A stretch of 53,442 bases of DNA, taken from the NCBI GenBank assembly GCA_050290245.1, contig JBNKHH010000062.1, forward strand, positions 1-53,442, read 5' to 3'. The stretch is from JBNKHH01 sp050290245 (GTDB lineage: Bacteria > Pseudomonadota > Alphaproteobacteria > Rhodobacterales > Rhodobacteraceae). Position 1 is the stretch's first letter. Each line of letters starts with the position of its first letter. The notes below the pieces were generated by a model, which worked only from the letters and a program-made list of their open reading frames with translations, had not been told where the DNA came from and searched no databases. The position numbers were made by a program, and so were the translations under genes. This document shows positions 9,439-16,414 of the stretch, in pieces.

Positions 9439-10301
9439 TGGCTGGCAGCGCGCTTCATACGATCATGTTGCCGGTCCGCGACGACGGCAAGGGCGGCAAT
9501 GTCCTGGCTCACGCTGCGGTCCTGGCCAAGCGGTTCGGGGCTCGGGTTCGGGTGGTGCATTGCCACCCGAGGCCGGACGACCTGATGCCCTTTGGGGTCG
9601 TAATCCCTTCGGTCATGCGCAAACAGATCGAAGAAGCCGCGCTGCGCAATGCCGAAGTCACGCGGGACCAGTTGACTGCCGAGTTCAAGGAGCTTGCAGC
9701 CAAGCTGGGGCTGGCCGAGGAGGATCACAGCCCCGGCTCGGCCACCGCGCGGTTCATCGAATACGAAGGCAAGCAGGTCGAGGCGGTTCTGCACTTTGGC
9801 CGCCTTGCCGACCTGATTTGCGTGCCCCAGCCAGATGACACGGGGCTGGGCACCAACACGCTGAAATCGGCGCTGTTTTCATCGGGACGCCCGGTCATGA
9901 TGTGCCCTGATACGGGCGCGGTGCCTGAAAACCTTGGCGACAGCATCGCGATTGCCTGGAACGGGTCGTTGGAGGCCTCGCGGGCGGTCGCGCTGACAAT
10001 GCCCCTGATCGAGTTGGCCACATCCGTGACGATCATATCTTCGGCGGCGACCGGCCACTCGGCCACGGCCGAAGACCTGCAGCGCTATCTTGAACTGAAA
10101 AACGTGAAGGCTTCGATCCGCATGTTCAAAGCCAAGGGAAGCCACGTCGGCCGTCAGCTTTTGGAGGAGAGCACGGCAGCCGGCGCAGGGGTGCTGATCA
10201 TGGGCGCCTATCACGAGAGCTACGAGCGGGAATCGCTGTTTGGCGGCAATTCGGCAGTCGTCGTCAGCGACGCCAAGATCCCCGTTGTATTGGTCCACTG
10301 A
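9438..10301 (+). CDS. Universal stress protein family protein
   Basis: A 287-residue protein with two UspA-like halves: a more degenerate N-terminal half (HTIMLPVRDDGKGG, RVRVVHCHP) and a clearer C-terminal half beginning SIAIAWNGSLEASRAV and ending GAGVLIMGAY ... AKIPVVLVH. USP domains bind ATP or AMP in many proteins; the canonical G-2x-G-9x-G(S/T) motif is only loosely kept here (residues around GAYHESY to FGGNS). The start codon overlaps the fhs stop in a TGATG junction, which indicates translational coupling, so its role is likely tied to oxalate growth. What it does there is unknown; protection during acid or energy stress caused by oxalate is a guess. Confidence 0.85.
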   Translation: MAGSALHTIMLPVRDDGKGGNVLAHAAVLAKRFGARVRVVHCHPRPDDLMPFGVVIPSVMRKQIEEAALRNAEVTRDQLTAEFKELAAKLGLAEEDHSPGSATARFIEYEGKQVEAVLHFGRLADLICVPQPDDTGLGTNTLKSALFSSGRPVMMCPDTGAVPENLGDSIAIAWNGSLEASRAVALTMPLIELATSVTIISSAATGHSATAEDLQRYLELKNVKASIRMFKAKGSHVGRQLLEESTAAGAGVLIMGAYHESYERESLFGGNSAVVVSDAKIPVVLVH

Positions 10302-10429
10302 GTCAGGAGGTTGAACAAGGAAGACACCGTCGAGATTTGGAATTCTTCCTGCGATCGATGACCGGACGAAAAGTTGGCAGGCGAATGCAGGTGGATGGAA
10401 ATCATGGAAAACCGAAAGGGAGGAGAACC

Positions 10430-11413
10430 ATGAAAATGTTGAAGACACTTACGGTAAGCGCGCTGGCAGTTGCAGTATCTGCACCGGCCGCACTGGCTGA
10501 TTGGCAGCCGCGCAAACCAGTCGAGTTTATCGTCATGGCCGGAACAGGCGGTGGCGCAGACCAGATTGCCCGACTGCTGCAGGGTCTGATCGAGAAGAAG
10601 GGTCTGAGCCCGCGTCCCTTCATCCCGATCAACAAGCCCGGTGGCTCCGGTGCCGAAGCTCTGCGCTATCTGGAGGACAAGGCCGGCGACGATCACGTGG
10701 TCATGATGACTCTCAACAGCTTCTACACCACTCCGATCATCCAGGAAGACCTGGGTGTCGACGTGACCCAGTTCACGCCGATCGGCCTCATGGCGATGGA
10801 TACTTTCCTTCTGTGGGTGAACACCGACCGCGAAGATATCACCGACCTCGACAGCTATGTTGCTGCGGTGAAGGGCGCGGGCCTTGACTGGAAAGTCGGC
10901 GGCACGGGTTCGGGTCAGGAAGACTCGGTTCTGACCGCGATGATGGAAGCCGCCTTCGACTATGATGTCACCTATATCCCGTTCCCGGGCGGTGGCACCG
11001 TGGCCAAAAACCTTGTTGGCAACCAGATCGACTCGACTGTGAACAACCCGTCCGAGCAGATGGAGTTCTGGCGTGCAGGCAACTCGAAGCCGCTGGTTCA
11101 GTTCACCGGTGAACGGATGCCGGCCTTCCCGGACGTTCCGACCGCGAAAGAGCTGGGTGTGGACATCGAGTACTATATGCAGCGCTCGGTAAACGGCCCT
11201 CCGGGCATGTCCGAGGAAGCCGTGGCCTTCTACACGGACCTGTTCCAGCAGTTGTTCGACAGCGAGGAATGGCAGTCGTTCTGCACATCGGACGGTCTGA
11301 CCTGCGACAGCATGATGAAGGGTGACGAACTGGCCCAGTTCCACGCCAATAACGTCATTGCGCACAAGAAGCTGATCGAACAGGTCGGCGCCGCGTCGAT
11401 CACGGGCGAATAA
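10430..11413 (+). CDS. tctC: TTT-family transporter periplasmic binding protein (TctC-like), probably oxalate
   Basis: This is the substrate-binding subunit of a tripartite tricarboxylate transporter (327 residues). The start at 10430 follows GGGAGGAG. A Sec signal peptide is clear (MKMLKTLTVSALAVAV, cleavage likely after APAALA). The mature protein has the Bug-family pattern: RPVEFI-like KPVEFIVMAGTGGGADQIAR, NKPGGSGAEAL, and the late VPTAKELG block. Family members bind carboxylates such as citrate, tartrate or aromatic acids. Its place in the oxc-frc operon makes oxalate or a closely related dicarboxylate the likely ligand, which is inference from context. A stable hairpin follows directly (11422-11450), a common device for making the binding protein in excess over the membrane subunits. 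Confidence 0.9.
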   Translation: MKMLKTLTVSALAVAVSAPAALADWQPRKPVEFIVMAGTGGGADQIARLLQGLIEKKGLSPRPFIPINKPGGSGAEALRYLEDKAGDDHVVMMTLNSFYTTPIIQEDLGVDVTQFTPIGLMAMDTFLLWVNTDREDITDLDSYVAAVKGAGLDWKVGGTGSGQEDSVLTAMMEAAFDYDVTYIPFPGGGTVAKNLVGNQIDSTVNNPSEQMEFWRAGNSKPLVQFTGERMPAFPDVPTAKELGVDIEYYMQRSVNGPPGMSEEAVAFYTDLFQQLFDSEEWQSFCTSDGLTCDSMMKGDELAQFHANNVIAHKKLIEQVGAASITGE

Positions 11414-11421
11414 GGCCCATG

Positions 11422-11450
11422 GCAGAGCCGGCGAGAAACGTCGGCTCTGC
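11422..11450 (+). terminator. Stem-loop between tctC and tctB
   Basis: A 12-bp stem (11422-11433 with 11439-11450, one G-U pair) closes a 5-nt AGAAA loop immediately after the tctC stop. It is not followed by a T-run, so it is more likely an mRNA-stabilising or partial-termination element that raises TctC relative to TctB and TctA than a full terminator. Confidence 0.65.
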
Positions 11451-11555
11451 ACTACCTAACAATGTTCTCACGAGGTCTTCCGCCACTGCTGTTTTGGCGG
11501 GGGTGTGGGTTTTGTCGTAAATTCAGGCCGCCGCGGCGGAACAATGGAGAATGAA

Positions 11556-12083
11556 ATGACTGTCCGAACGGCAGAGCTCTTGATGGCGATAGCGACCTTG
11601 CTGATTTCGCTCGGGCTCATGATCAATGTCTATACGAGCGACCTGAATATCGGTTGGGTCGCAGGCCGTGGACCCGGTTCGGGCATGTGGCCATTCTGGC
11701 TGTCAAGCGGCATGGTTCTGGCATCGCTGGCGACCCTGATCAGATGGTTTCGCGGTCAAACGGCGGAGTCCCGCAACACCGACCCCTATATCGACAATGA
11801 CACGATATTCCTTGTCGTTGTCTCGGCAATCTCGGTTCTTGTGCTGTTGATCCTTATGGACGTCATCGGGACCTATCTTTCGCTGGTCGCGTTCATGTTC
11901 TTCTTTGTCAGGGTCCTCGGGAAACACTCGTGGAAGACGACCATTGGGATGTCAGTCGGGACACCGATCTTCGTCTACCTGTTGTTCGAGGTGGCGCTGA
12001 CAAAGTACCTGCCGAAGGGATGGCCGATCTTCGAGGACGGGTTCCTCTGGATCGACAACTACCGCTACATGCTGCTGAACTGA
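11556..12083 (+). CDS. tctB: TTT-family transporter small membrane subunit (TctB-like)
   Basis: TctB is the small integral membrane subunit of the tripartite tricarboxylate transporter. The product from 11556 has 175 residues with four hydrophobic segments (AELLMAIATLLISLGLMI, the MWPFWLSSGMVLASL region, FLVVVSAISVLVLLILM, and a long pair after TYLSLVAFMFF). The GRGPGSGMWPFW stretch is typical of the family. I prefer the ATG at 11556 because GGAG lies 6 nt upstream; an ATG at 11544 and a GTG at 11505 are in frame and remain possible. It follows tctC after a hairpin and precedes tctA by 12 nt. Confidence 0.87.
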   Translation: MTVRTAELLMAIATLLISLGLMINVYTSDLNIGWVAGRGPGSGMWPFWLSSGMVLASLATLIRWFRGQTAESRNTDPYIDNDTIFLVVVSAISVLVLLILMDVIGTYLSLVAFMFFFVRVLGKHSWKTTIGMSVGTPIFVYLLFEVALTKYLPKGWPIFEDGFLWIDNYRYMLLN

Positions 12084-12095
12084 GGGGCCTAGGCG

Positions 12096-13610
12096 ATGGA
12101 AACCGTTCTCGTTTCACTTGGCGGCGGCCTGTTGCAGGCTTTCGAACCGCTGAACCTTTTCATGATTTTTGCAGGGTGTCTGGCGGGGCTGTTCGTAGGC
12201 TGCATGCCGGGCCTGGGCTCGGTCAACGGGGTTGCGATCCTTTTGCCGATCACCTTCCTTGTACCGCCGACCGCGGCGATCATCTTTCTCGCGGCGCTCT
12301 ACTATGGCGCCATGTACGGGGGGGCGATCAGTTCGATCACGCTTGGTATTCCAGGGGCGTCAACGGCCGTTGCGACCGTCTTTGACGGGCGACCCATGGC
12401 CCAGCAGGGCAAGGCCGACAAAGCCCTGATGGCGGCTGCAATCGCCTCGTTCATCGGCGGCACGGTCTCAATCATACTCTTCACGCTGTTCGCTCCGCCA
12501 CTCGCCATCTTCGCGCTGAAGTTCGGCCCGCAGGAAGAATTCGCGTTGATGCTTCTGGCCTTTGCGACCTTTATCGGCCTTGGCGGCGACGACATCCCCA
12601 AAACGATATTCTCGATCCTTCTGGGTCTGGTCATGGCGGCGATCGGCTTTGACATCATCTCGGGCAAACCGCGCCTGATCTTCTTTGACATGGTCGAGTT
12701 CCAGCGCGGGATCGGCTTCCTTGTGCTGGCCATCGGTATCTACGGTATCGGCGAGATGCTGTGGACGCTGGAAAGCACGAAGGGCCAGGTGCAGATGCAC
12801 AAGGTCAAGATCACCTGGGCGCGGTTCAAGGAGAACCTGAAAGAGGTCAAGGTTTATATCAACTCGACCTGGCTTGGCTCGATCCTGGGCTTCTTCGTCG
12901 GCACGTTGCCGGCGGCGGGCGCAACGCCTGCGGCCCTGATGTCCTATGGTCTGTCCAAGACCTTCTCGAAGGATCCCGAAAGCTTTGGCAAGGGCAACAT
13001 CTCGGGTGTTGCGGCGCCCGAGGCGGCCAACAACGCAGCCTCGACGGGGTCGATGCTTCCGATGATCACGCTGGGTATTCCCGGTTCGCCCACGACGGCG
13101 ATCCTGCTGGGCGGCATGATCATCTGGGGTCTTCGTCCCGGTCCGCTCCTCTTTACTGAAAGCCCGGATTTCGTCTGGGGTCTGATCGGCTCGATGTATG
13201 TTGCCAACGTGGCAACGGTCGTCCTGAACCTGGCGCTGATCCCGGTCTTTATCCGGGTGCTGGCAATGCCCTTCACCCTGCTGACGCCGATCATCTTTGT
13301 CCTGTGTGTCCTTGGCGTATTCGCCACGACGGACCGGATGTTCGACAACTGGCTGATGCTGATCCTGGGGATAGGCGGGTATCTGTTGCGCAAGCTGAAC
13401 TATCCGGTTGCCCCGGCGGTTCTGGCCATCGTGCTGGGTCCCCTGGCCGAACGGTCGCTGCGCCAGTCGCTGATTTCGAGCCAGGGCGACGTGACGACCT
13501 TTGTCACCCGGCCGATCTCGCTGGTCTGCGTCCTGATCGCGCTCTTGCTGGTGTCCTATCCGCTGATCCAGCGGGCGCTTCGCAGGCGCAAGGCGACGGC
13601 GGCAGAATAG
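12096..13610 (+). CDS. tctA: TTT-family transporter large membrane subunit (TctA-like)
   Basis: TctA is the main permease subunit of the tripartite tricarboxylate transporter, a secondary carrier. The 504-residue protein has about 11-12 hydrophobic segments. The two family signature regions are visible: GCMPGLGSVNGVAILLPITF near residues 32-52 with YYGAMYGGAISSITLGIPG after it, and the repeat-like second half motif GTLPAAGATPAALMSYGLSK followed by AAPEAANNAASTGSMLP and TLGIPGSPTTAI. Together with TctB and TctC it would import the substrate of the oxalate pathway. A strong terminator follows (13636-13659), marking the end of the gntR-oxc-to-tctA operon. Confidence 0.93.
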   Translation: METVLVSLGGGLLQAFEPLNLFMIFAGCLAGLFVGCMPGLGSVNGVAILLPITFLVPPTAAIIFLAALYYGAMYGGAISSITLGIPGASTAVATVFDGRPMAQQGKADKALMAAAIASFIGGTVSIILFTLFAPPLAIFALKFGPQEEFALMLLAFATFIGLGGDDIPKTIFSILLGLVMAAIGFDIISGKPRLIFFDMVEFQRGIGFLVLAIGIYGIGEMLWTLESTKGQVQMHKVKITWARFKENLKEVKVYINSTWLGSILGFFVGTLPAAGATPAALMSYGLSKTFSKDPESFGKGNISGVAAPEAANNAASTGSMLPMITLGIPGSPTTAILLGGMIIWGLRPGPLLFTESPDFVWGLIGSMYVANVATVVLNLALIPVFIRVLAMPFTLLTPIIFVLCVLGVFATTDRMFDNWLMLILGIGGYLLRKLNYPVAPAVLAIVLGPLAERSLRQSLISSQGDVTTFVTRPISLVCVLIALLLVSYPLIQRALRRRKATAAE

Positions 13611-13635
13611 GGTCCGTGGACCAGGCAAGTCGACG

Positions 13636-13659
13636 GGGGCGCCTTCGGGCGCCCCTTTT
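13636..13659 (+). terminator. Rho-independent terminator after tctA
   Basis: A perfect 8-bp GC stem (13636-13643 with 13648-13655) closes a TTCG tetraloop and runs into TTTT. It lies 25 bp after the tctA stop and separates the oxalate operon from the PanE-like gene. Confidence 0.88.
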
Positions 13660-13674
13660 CATATGACGGCGAAA

Positions 13675-13734
13675 TTTACAAAGTTACAAAAAATGCCGAT
13701 GTTTTGTGTACTTCCTACACAGAAACCCGATTTC
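13675..13734. promoter_or_regulatory. Composite regulatory element before the PanE-like gene
   Basis: Two direct repeats with an 8-bp period, TTTACA at 13675 and GTTACAA at 13683, are followed 42 bp from the first repeat by ACACAGAAACCCGATTTC (13717-13734), which contains the half-palindrome AAACC-C-GATTT. An almost identical arrangement occurs at 16273-16333 between scfR and glyA, with the same 8-bp period and a 43-bp offset. The site lies 71-130 bp before the PanE-like start. The neighbouring ScfR-type regulator is the natural candidate to bind one of the two parts. It also contains GTGTA-N5-TACAC at 13707-13721. Confidence 0.5.
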
Positions 13735-13804
13735 CTTGGTCATGAGATGGGTGCGCAATTATCTTGCGTGTAGAATTCTCGGATGTCGGTTTGGAGGAGA
13801 CGTC

Positions 13805-14857
13805 ATGGCCCGGAAGATTCTTATCCTTGGTGCGTCGTATGGTTCTCTGTTGGGAACCAAGCTCTTGGCGGCTGGTCAGGACGTGACGCTGGTCTGTCGC
13901 GCGAAGACCGCCGCGTTGATCAATGAAGAGGGCACCGAGGTTCGTATCAGGCTGAAGGATGAAGATACCCACCGGGTTTTCAGGTCCGATGACTTGGTCG
14001 GACGGCTCGACGCCAAGACCCCCAGCGATGTCGATCTTGACCGGTACGACATGGTCGCGCTGGCCATGTCCGAACCGCAGTATGGCGACCCCGAGATCCG
14101 CGTGTTGCTGGACCGGATCGCCCGTGCGGGCCTGCCGTGCCTGTCGATCATGAACATGCCGCCGCTGCCGTACCTGCGCCGTATCCCCGGTCTGGATGCT
14201 GACCGCCTTGGCGCGGCCTTCTGCTCGGCCGATATCTGGGCAAACTTCAGGCCTGGCCTCGTGTCTTTGTGCAGCCCTGATCCCCAGGCCTTCCGCTTGC
14301 CCGATTGCGCCGCGAACGTCTTGCAAGTGGGTCTGCCGACCAACTTCAAGGCGGCGCCATTCGAGGATCCGCGTCACACCGAAATGCTCAAAGAGCTGGA
14401 GGCCGCCATTGATGCCGTGCGCGTTGATGGCAAGGAGGTGCCGGTCAAGCTGAAGGTGCATGACTCGCTGTTCGTGCCCTTTGCCAAGTGGGCGATGCTG
14501 CTGACCGGGAACTATCGCTGCGTGCAGCCCGTGGGCGTTCAGGCGATCCGCGATGCCGTGACCGGCGACCTCGAGAAATCCGAGCGGATCTATCGCACTG
14601 TGGCGACCATCGTCGCGCGGCTTGGTGCGGATGCCGAGGCAGGCGTTCCTTTCGAGAAATACGCCCGTGCGGCCGAGGGCCTGTTGAAGCCCTCGTCGGC
14701 GGCGCGTGCCATTGATGGCGGGGCCGAGCAGATCGAGCGGGTGGACCTTCTGGTGCAGTTGATCGCCGACCAGATGGGGTTTGCCGCACCCGAGATCGAC
14801 GAGGTTGTGGCCACTGTGAATGGCCGTCTGGCCGCCAACCGCCGCGCGGCGGCTTAG
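13805..14857 (+). CDS. PanE/ApbA-like reductase, candidate oxalyl-CoA reductase
   Basis: A 350-residue NAD(P)-dependent reductase of the ketopantoate reductase superfamily. The N-terminal Rossmann motif is ILGASYGSLLGTKLLAAG, a GxSxGxxxG-type variant of the usual GxGxxG. The C-terminal helical domain contains KLKVHDSLFVPFAKWAMLLTGN-type sequence with the conserved lysine region. It is longer than ordinary PanE (about 300 residues). In Methylobacterium extorquens a panE-annotated gene (panE2) encodes oxalyl-CoA reductase, which forms glyoxylate. The setting here, between an oxc/frc/transporter operon and the glyoxylate-using sgaA, makes that function more likely than pantothenate synthesis. 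It has a GGAGGAG ribosome binding site, and its stop overlaps the stop of convergent scfR. The enzymatic assignment is inference. Confidence 0.72.
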   Translation: MARKILILGASYGSLLGTKLLAAGQDVTLVCRAKTAALINEEGTEVRIRLKDEDTHRVFRSDDLVGRLDAKTPSDVDLDRYDMVALAMSEPQYGDPEIRVLLDRIARAGLPCLSIMNMPPLPYLRRIPGLDADRLGAAFCSADIWANFRPGLVSLCSPDPQAFRLPDCAANVLQVGLPTNFKAAPFEDPRHTEMLKELEAAIDAVRVDGKEVPVKLKVHDSLFVPFAKWAMLLTGNYRCVQPVGVQAIRDAVTGDLEKSERIYRTVATIVARLGADAEAGVPFEKYARAAEGLLKPSSAARAIDGGAEQIERVDLLVQLIADQMGFAAPEIDEVVATVNGRLAANRRAAA

Positions 14858-16257
14858 CTCTCGTAGCGGGTATTGCCGCGCCGGTCCGGGCTGATCGGCA
14901 GGTCGACGAACAGGGGCTGGTGTGCCCGTTGTGAGCAGGCCTGCCGGGGGCAGAGGTGGCAGTTGATGCCGATGGGGCTGAACAGGTGTTCGCTGTCCAT
15001 GTTAAAGGCATTGGCATAGCCGATCTGGTCGGAAAAACGGACCTCGCACCCCAGGGCGACGGCAAGGCGCCGATCCTGGGACTCCCAGCTGAAAACCGGG
15101 CGGTCCGAGGTGCGGCTGATTGTGAAAAACCGTTCTCCATCAGGCAGTTCGACGAATTGTGGCAGCACGACGCCAGGGGTTCTGAACGAGGTGTGGATGT
15201 TCCACACCGGGCAGGCACCGCCGAATTCGGCGAGGTTGAAGGTGGTCGAGTTGAACCGCTTGGTGACGTTGCCGGCCTTGTCGACGCGCAGGAAAAAGAA
15301 CGGCACGCCCGAGGCGTTCTTGCGTTGCAGCGTGGTCAGCCGATGGCAGACTTGTTCAAACGACACCGAAAAGGCGGCGGCCATGCGGTCGACGTCGTAC
15401 TTGGTTTTTTGAGCGGCCGCGAGGATGTCGGCATAAGGCATGACGACGGCTGCGGCAAAGTAGTTCGCCAATTCGACCTGACAGCGGGCGAGGCCGGTGG
15501 GCGATGAGATGCCGCTTCCGGCGACGAGGCCGCGCAGAACCTGCTCTTCTTCCAAAAGGCAGATCACGTGGGCCAGCTGGAAGGTGCGGTTCGGGTGGTC
15601 GAGCGCCTCGGACAGGTAAACGCGGGAATTTGTACGTTCGAAGATGCGCAGGGCCTCGCTCATGTCGTCGGCGGGCTTGATTTCGACCGTCACGCCGTGG
15701 CGGTCCGAGAGCCGTGTTTTCAGCATCTGGTAGACGTCGTCTGGGCCGCAGGGCTGTTCGGCGCGCAGTTTCTCGGCTGCCGTTTCCAACTCTGCGAAAT
15801 GGTTTTTGTTCTCGCGGAAAAAGTCGTGGATGATTGCTTCTGGCGAGGAGGCGAGAAGGTCCTCGGGCATGCGTTCGCGCCCCTGCCGCAAAAGCTTGTC
15901 GAGCGTCATCCGGTGGGTGCGGTAGATTTGCAGGAACTTGTCGACCAGCCCCGGCGCGTGGTCGATGGCGGCGCGCAGTTCCTGGAGGTCTGGAGCGTTT
16001 TCGAAGATCGGGTCCTGGAGGACGCTGCGCAATTCGGCCAGCGTGTTGGAGGACGGGTCCTTGACCAGTTCGCGCCAGTCGATTCCATAGCTGTCCGACA
16101 GCGCCATCAGCATCTGGACCGAAAGGCTGCGCTGGTTGTTTTCGAGAAGGTTCACATAGGCCGGGCTGACGCCAAGCGCCTTGGCCATTTCGGCCTGGGT
16201 CTGTTTGTGGGCGCGTCGAAGTTGCCTCAGCTGAGGGCCAACGAATGTTTTCTGCAT
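14854..16257 (-). CDS. ScfR-type (short-chain fatty acyl-CoA) transcriptional regulator
   Basis: A 467-residue regulator with an N-terminal XRE helix-turn-helix (about residues 8-62; QAEMAKALGVSPAYVNLLEN), a central ImmA/IrrE-type domain (about 190-320) and a C-terminal domain with a conserved cysteine cluster (INCHLCPRQACSQRA). The peptidase motif HExxH is absent: the aligned stretch reads FQLAHVICLL, as in other ScfR proteins that act as ligand sensors. Known members (RamB, MccR, PccR) sense acyl-CoA metabolism in acetate and propionate use. Its neighbours here handle oxalyl-CoA, formyl-CoA and glyoxylate, so one of those thioesters may be the ligand. It is divergent from glyA, convergent with the PanE-like gene, and its last 4 nt overlap that gene's stop codon. 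Confidence 0.88.
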   Translation of the reverse strand: MQKTFVGPQLRQLRRAHKQTQAEMAKALGVSPAYVNLLENNQRSLSVQMLMALSDSYGIDWRELVKDPSSNTLAELRSVLQDPIFENAPDLQELRAAIDHAPGLVDKFLQIYRTHRMTLDKLLRQGRERMPEDLLASSPEAIIHDFFRENKNHFAELETAAEKLRAEQPCGPDDVYQMLKTRLSDRHGVTVEIKPADDMSEALRIFERTNSRVYLSEALDHPNRTFQLAHVICLLEEEQVLRGLVAGSGISSPTGLARCQVELANYFAAAVVMPYADILAAAQKTKYDVDRMAAAFSVSFEQVCHRLTTLQRKNASGVPFFFLRVDKAGNVTKRFNSTTFNLAEFGGACPVWNIHTSFRTPGVVLPQFVELPDGERFFTISRTSDRPVFSWESQDRRLAVALGCEVRFSDQIGYANAFNMDSEHLFSPIGINCHLCPRQACSQRAHQPLFVDLPISPDRRGNTRYES

Positions 16258-16414
16258 GGCCTCCCCTCCATATTTACAGATTTACAACCGAGTACCCCGG
16301 TTTCCAACACACGCAACACATAAACCCGGTTTCGTGTGCTTCCTCCCTGTTCCTTTGATACTGGTATACCACAGATTTGGCCAGAGAGGCCAGAATGTCA
16401 GGGAGGAAAATCGC
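16258..16414. promoter_or_regulatory. scfR-glyA divergent intergenic region
   Basis: This 157-bp region contains direct repeats TTTACA (16273) and TTTACAA (16281), then ACACATAAACCCGGTTTC (16316-16333) with the palindrome AAACC-C-GGTTT, and then the GntR-type palindrome at 16362. The first two repeat the layout found before the PanE-like gene at 13675-13734; 16 of 18 bases of the second part agree. It probably carries promoters for scfR (minus) and glyA (plus) and is the point where both regulators of the island could meet. Confidence 0.6.
16362..16373. promoter_or_regulatory. Palindromic operator candidate C (TGGTATACCACA)
   Basis: An exact copy of the 12-mer at 2884-2895, including the perfect palindrome TGGTATACCA. 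It ends 41 bp before the glyA start codon, versus 46 bp before gntR for the other copy. It links the glyA-sgaA-hprA operon to the GntR regulator 13.5 kb upstream. Confidence 0.6.

Noticed and set aside
13805..14857. Plain annotation as 2-dehydropantoate 2-reductase for pantothenate synthesis
   Set aside because: No other pantothenate gene is near; the gene lies in an oxalate/glyoxylate context and is longer than ordinary PanE. The fold is the same, so the specific name was not used.
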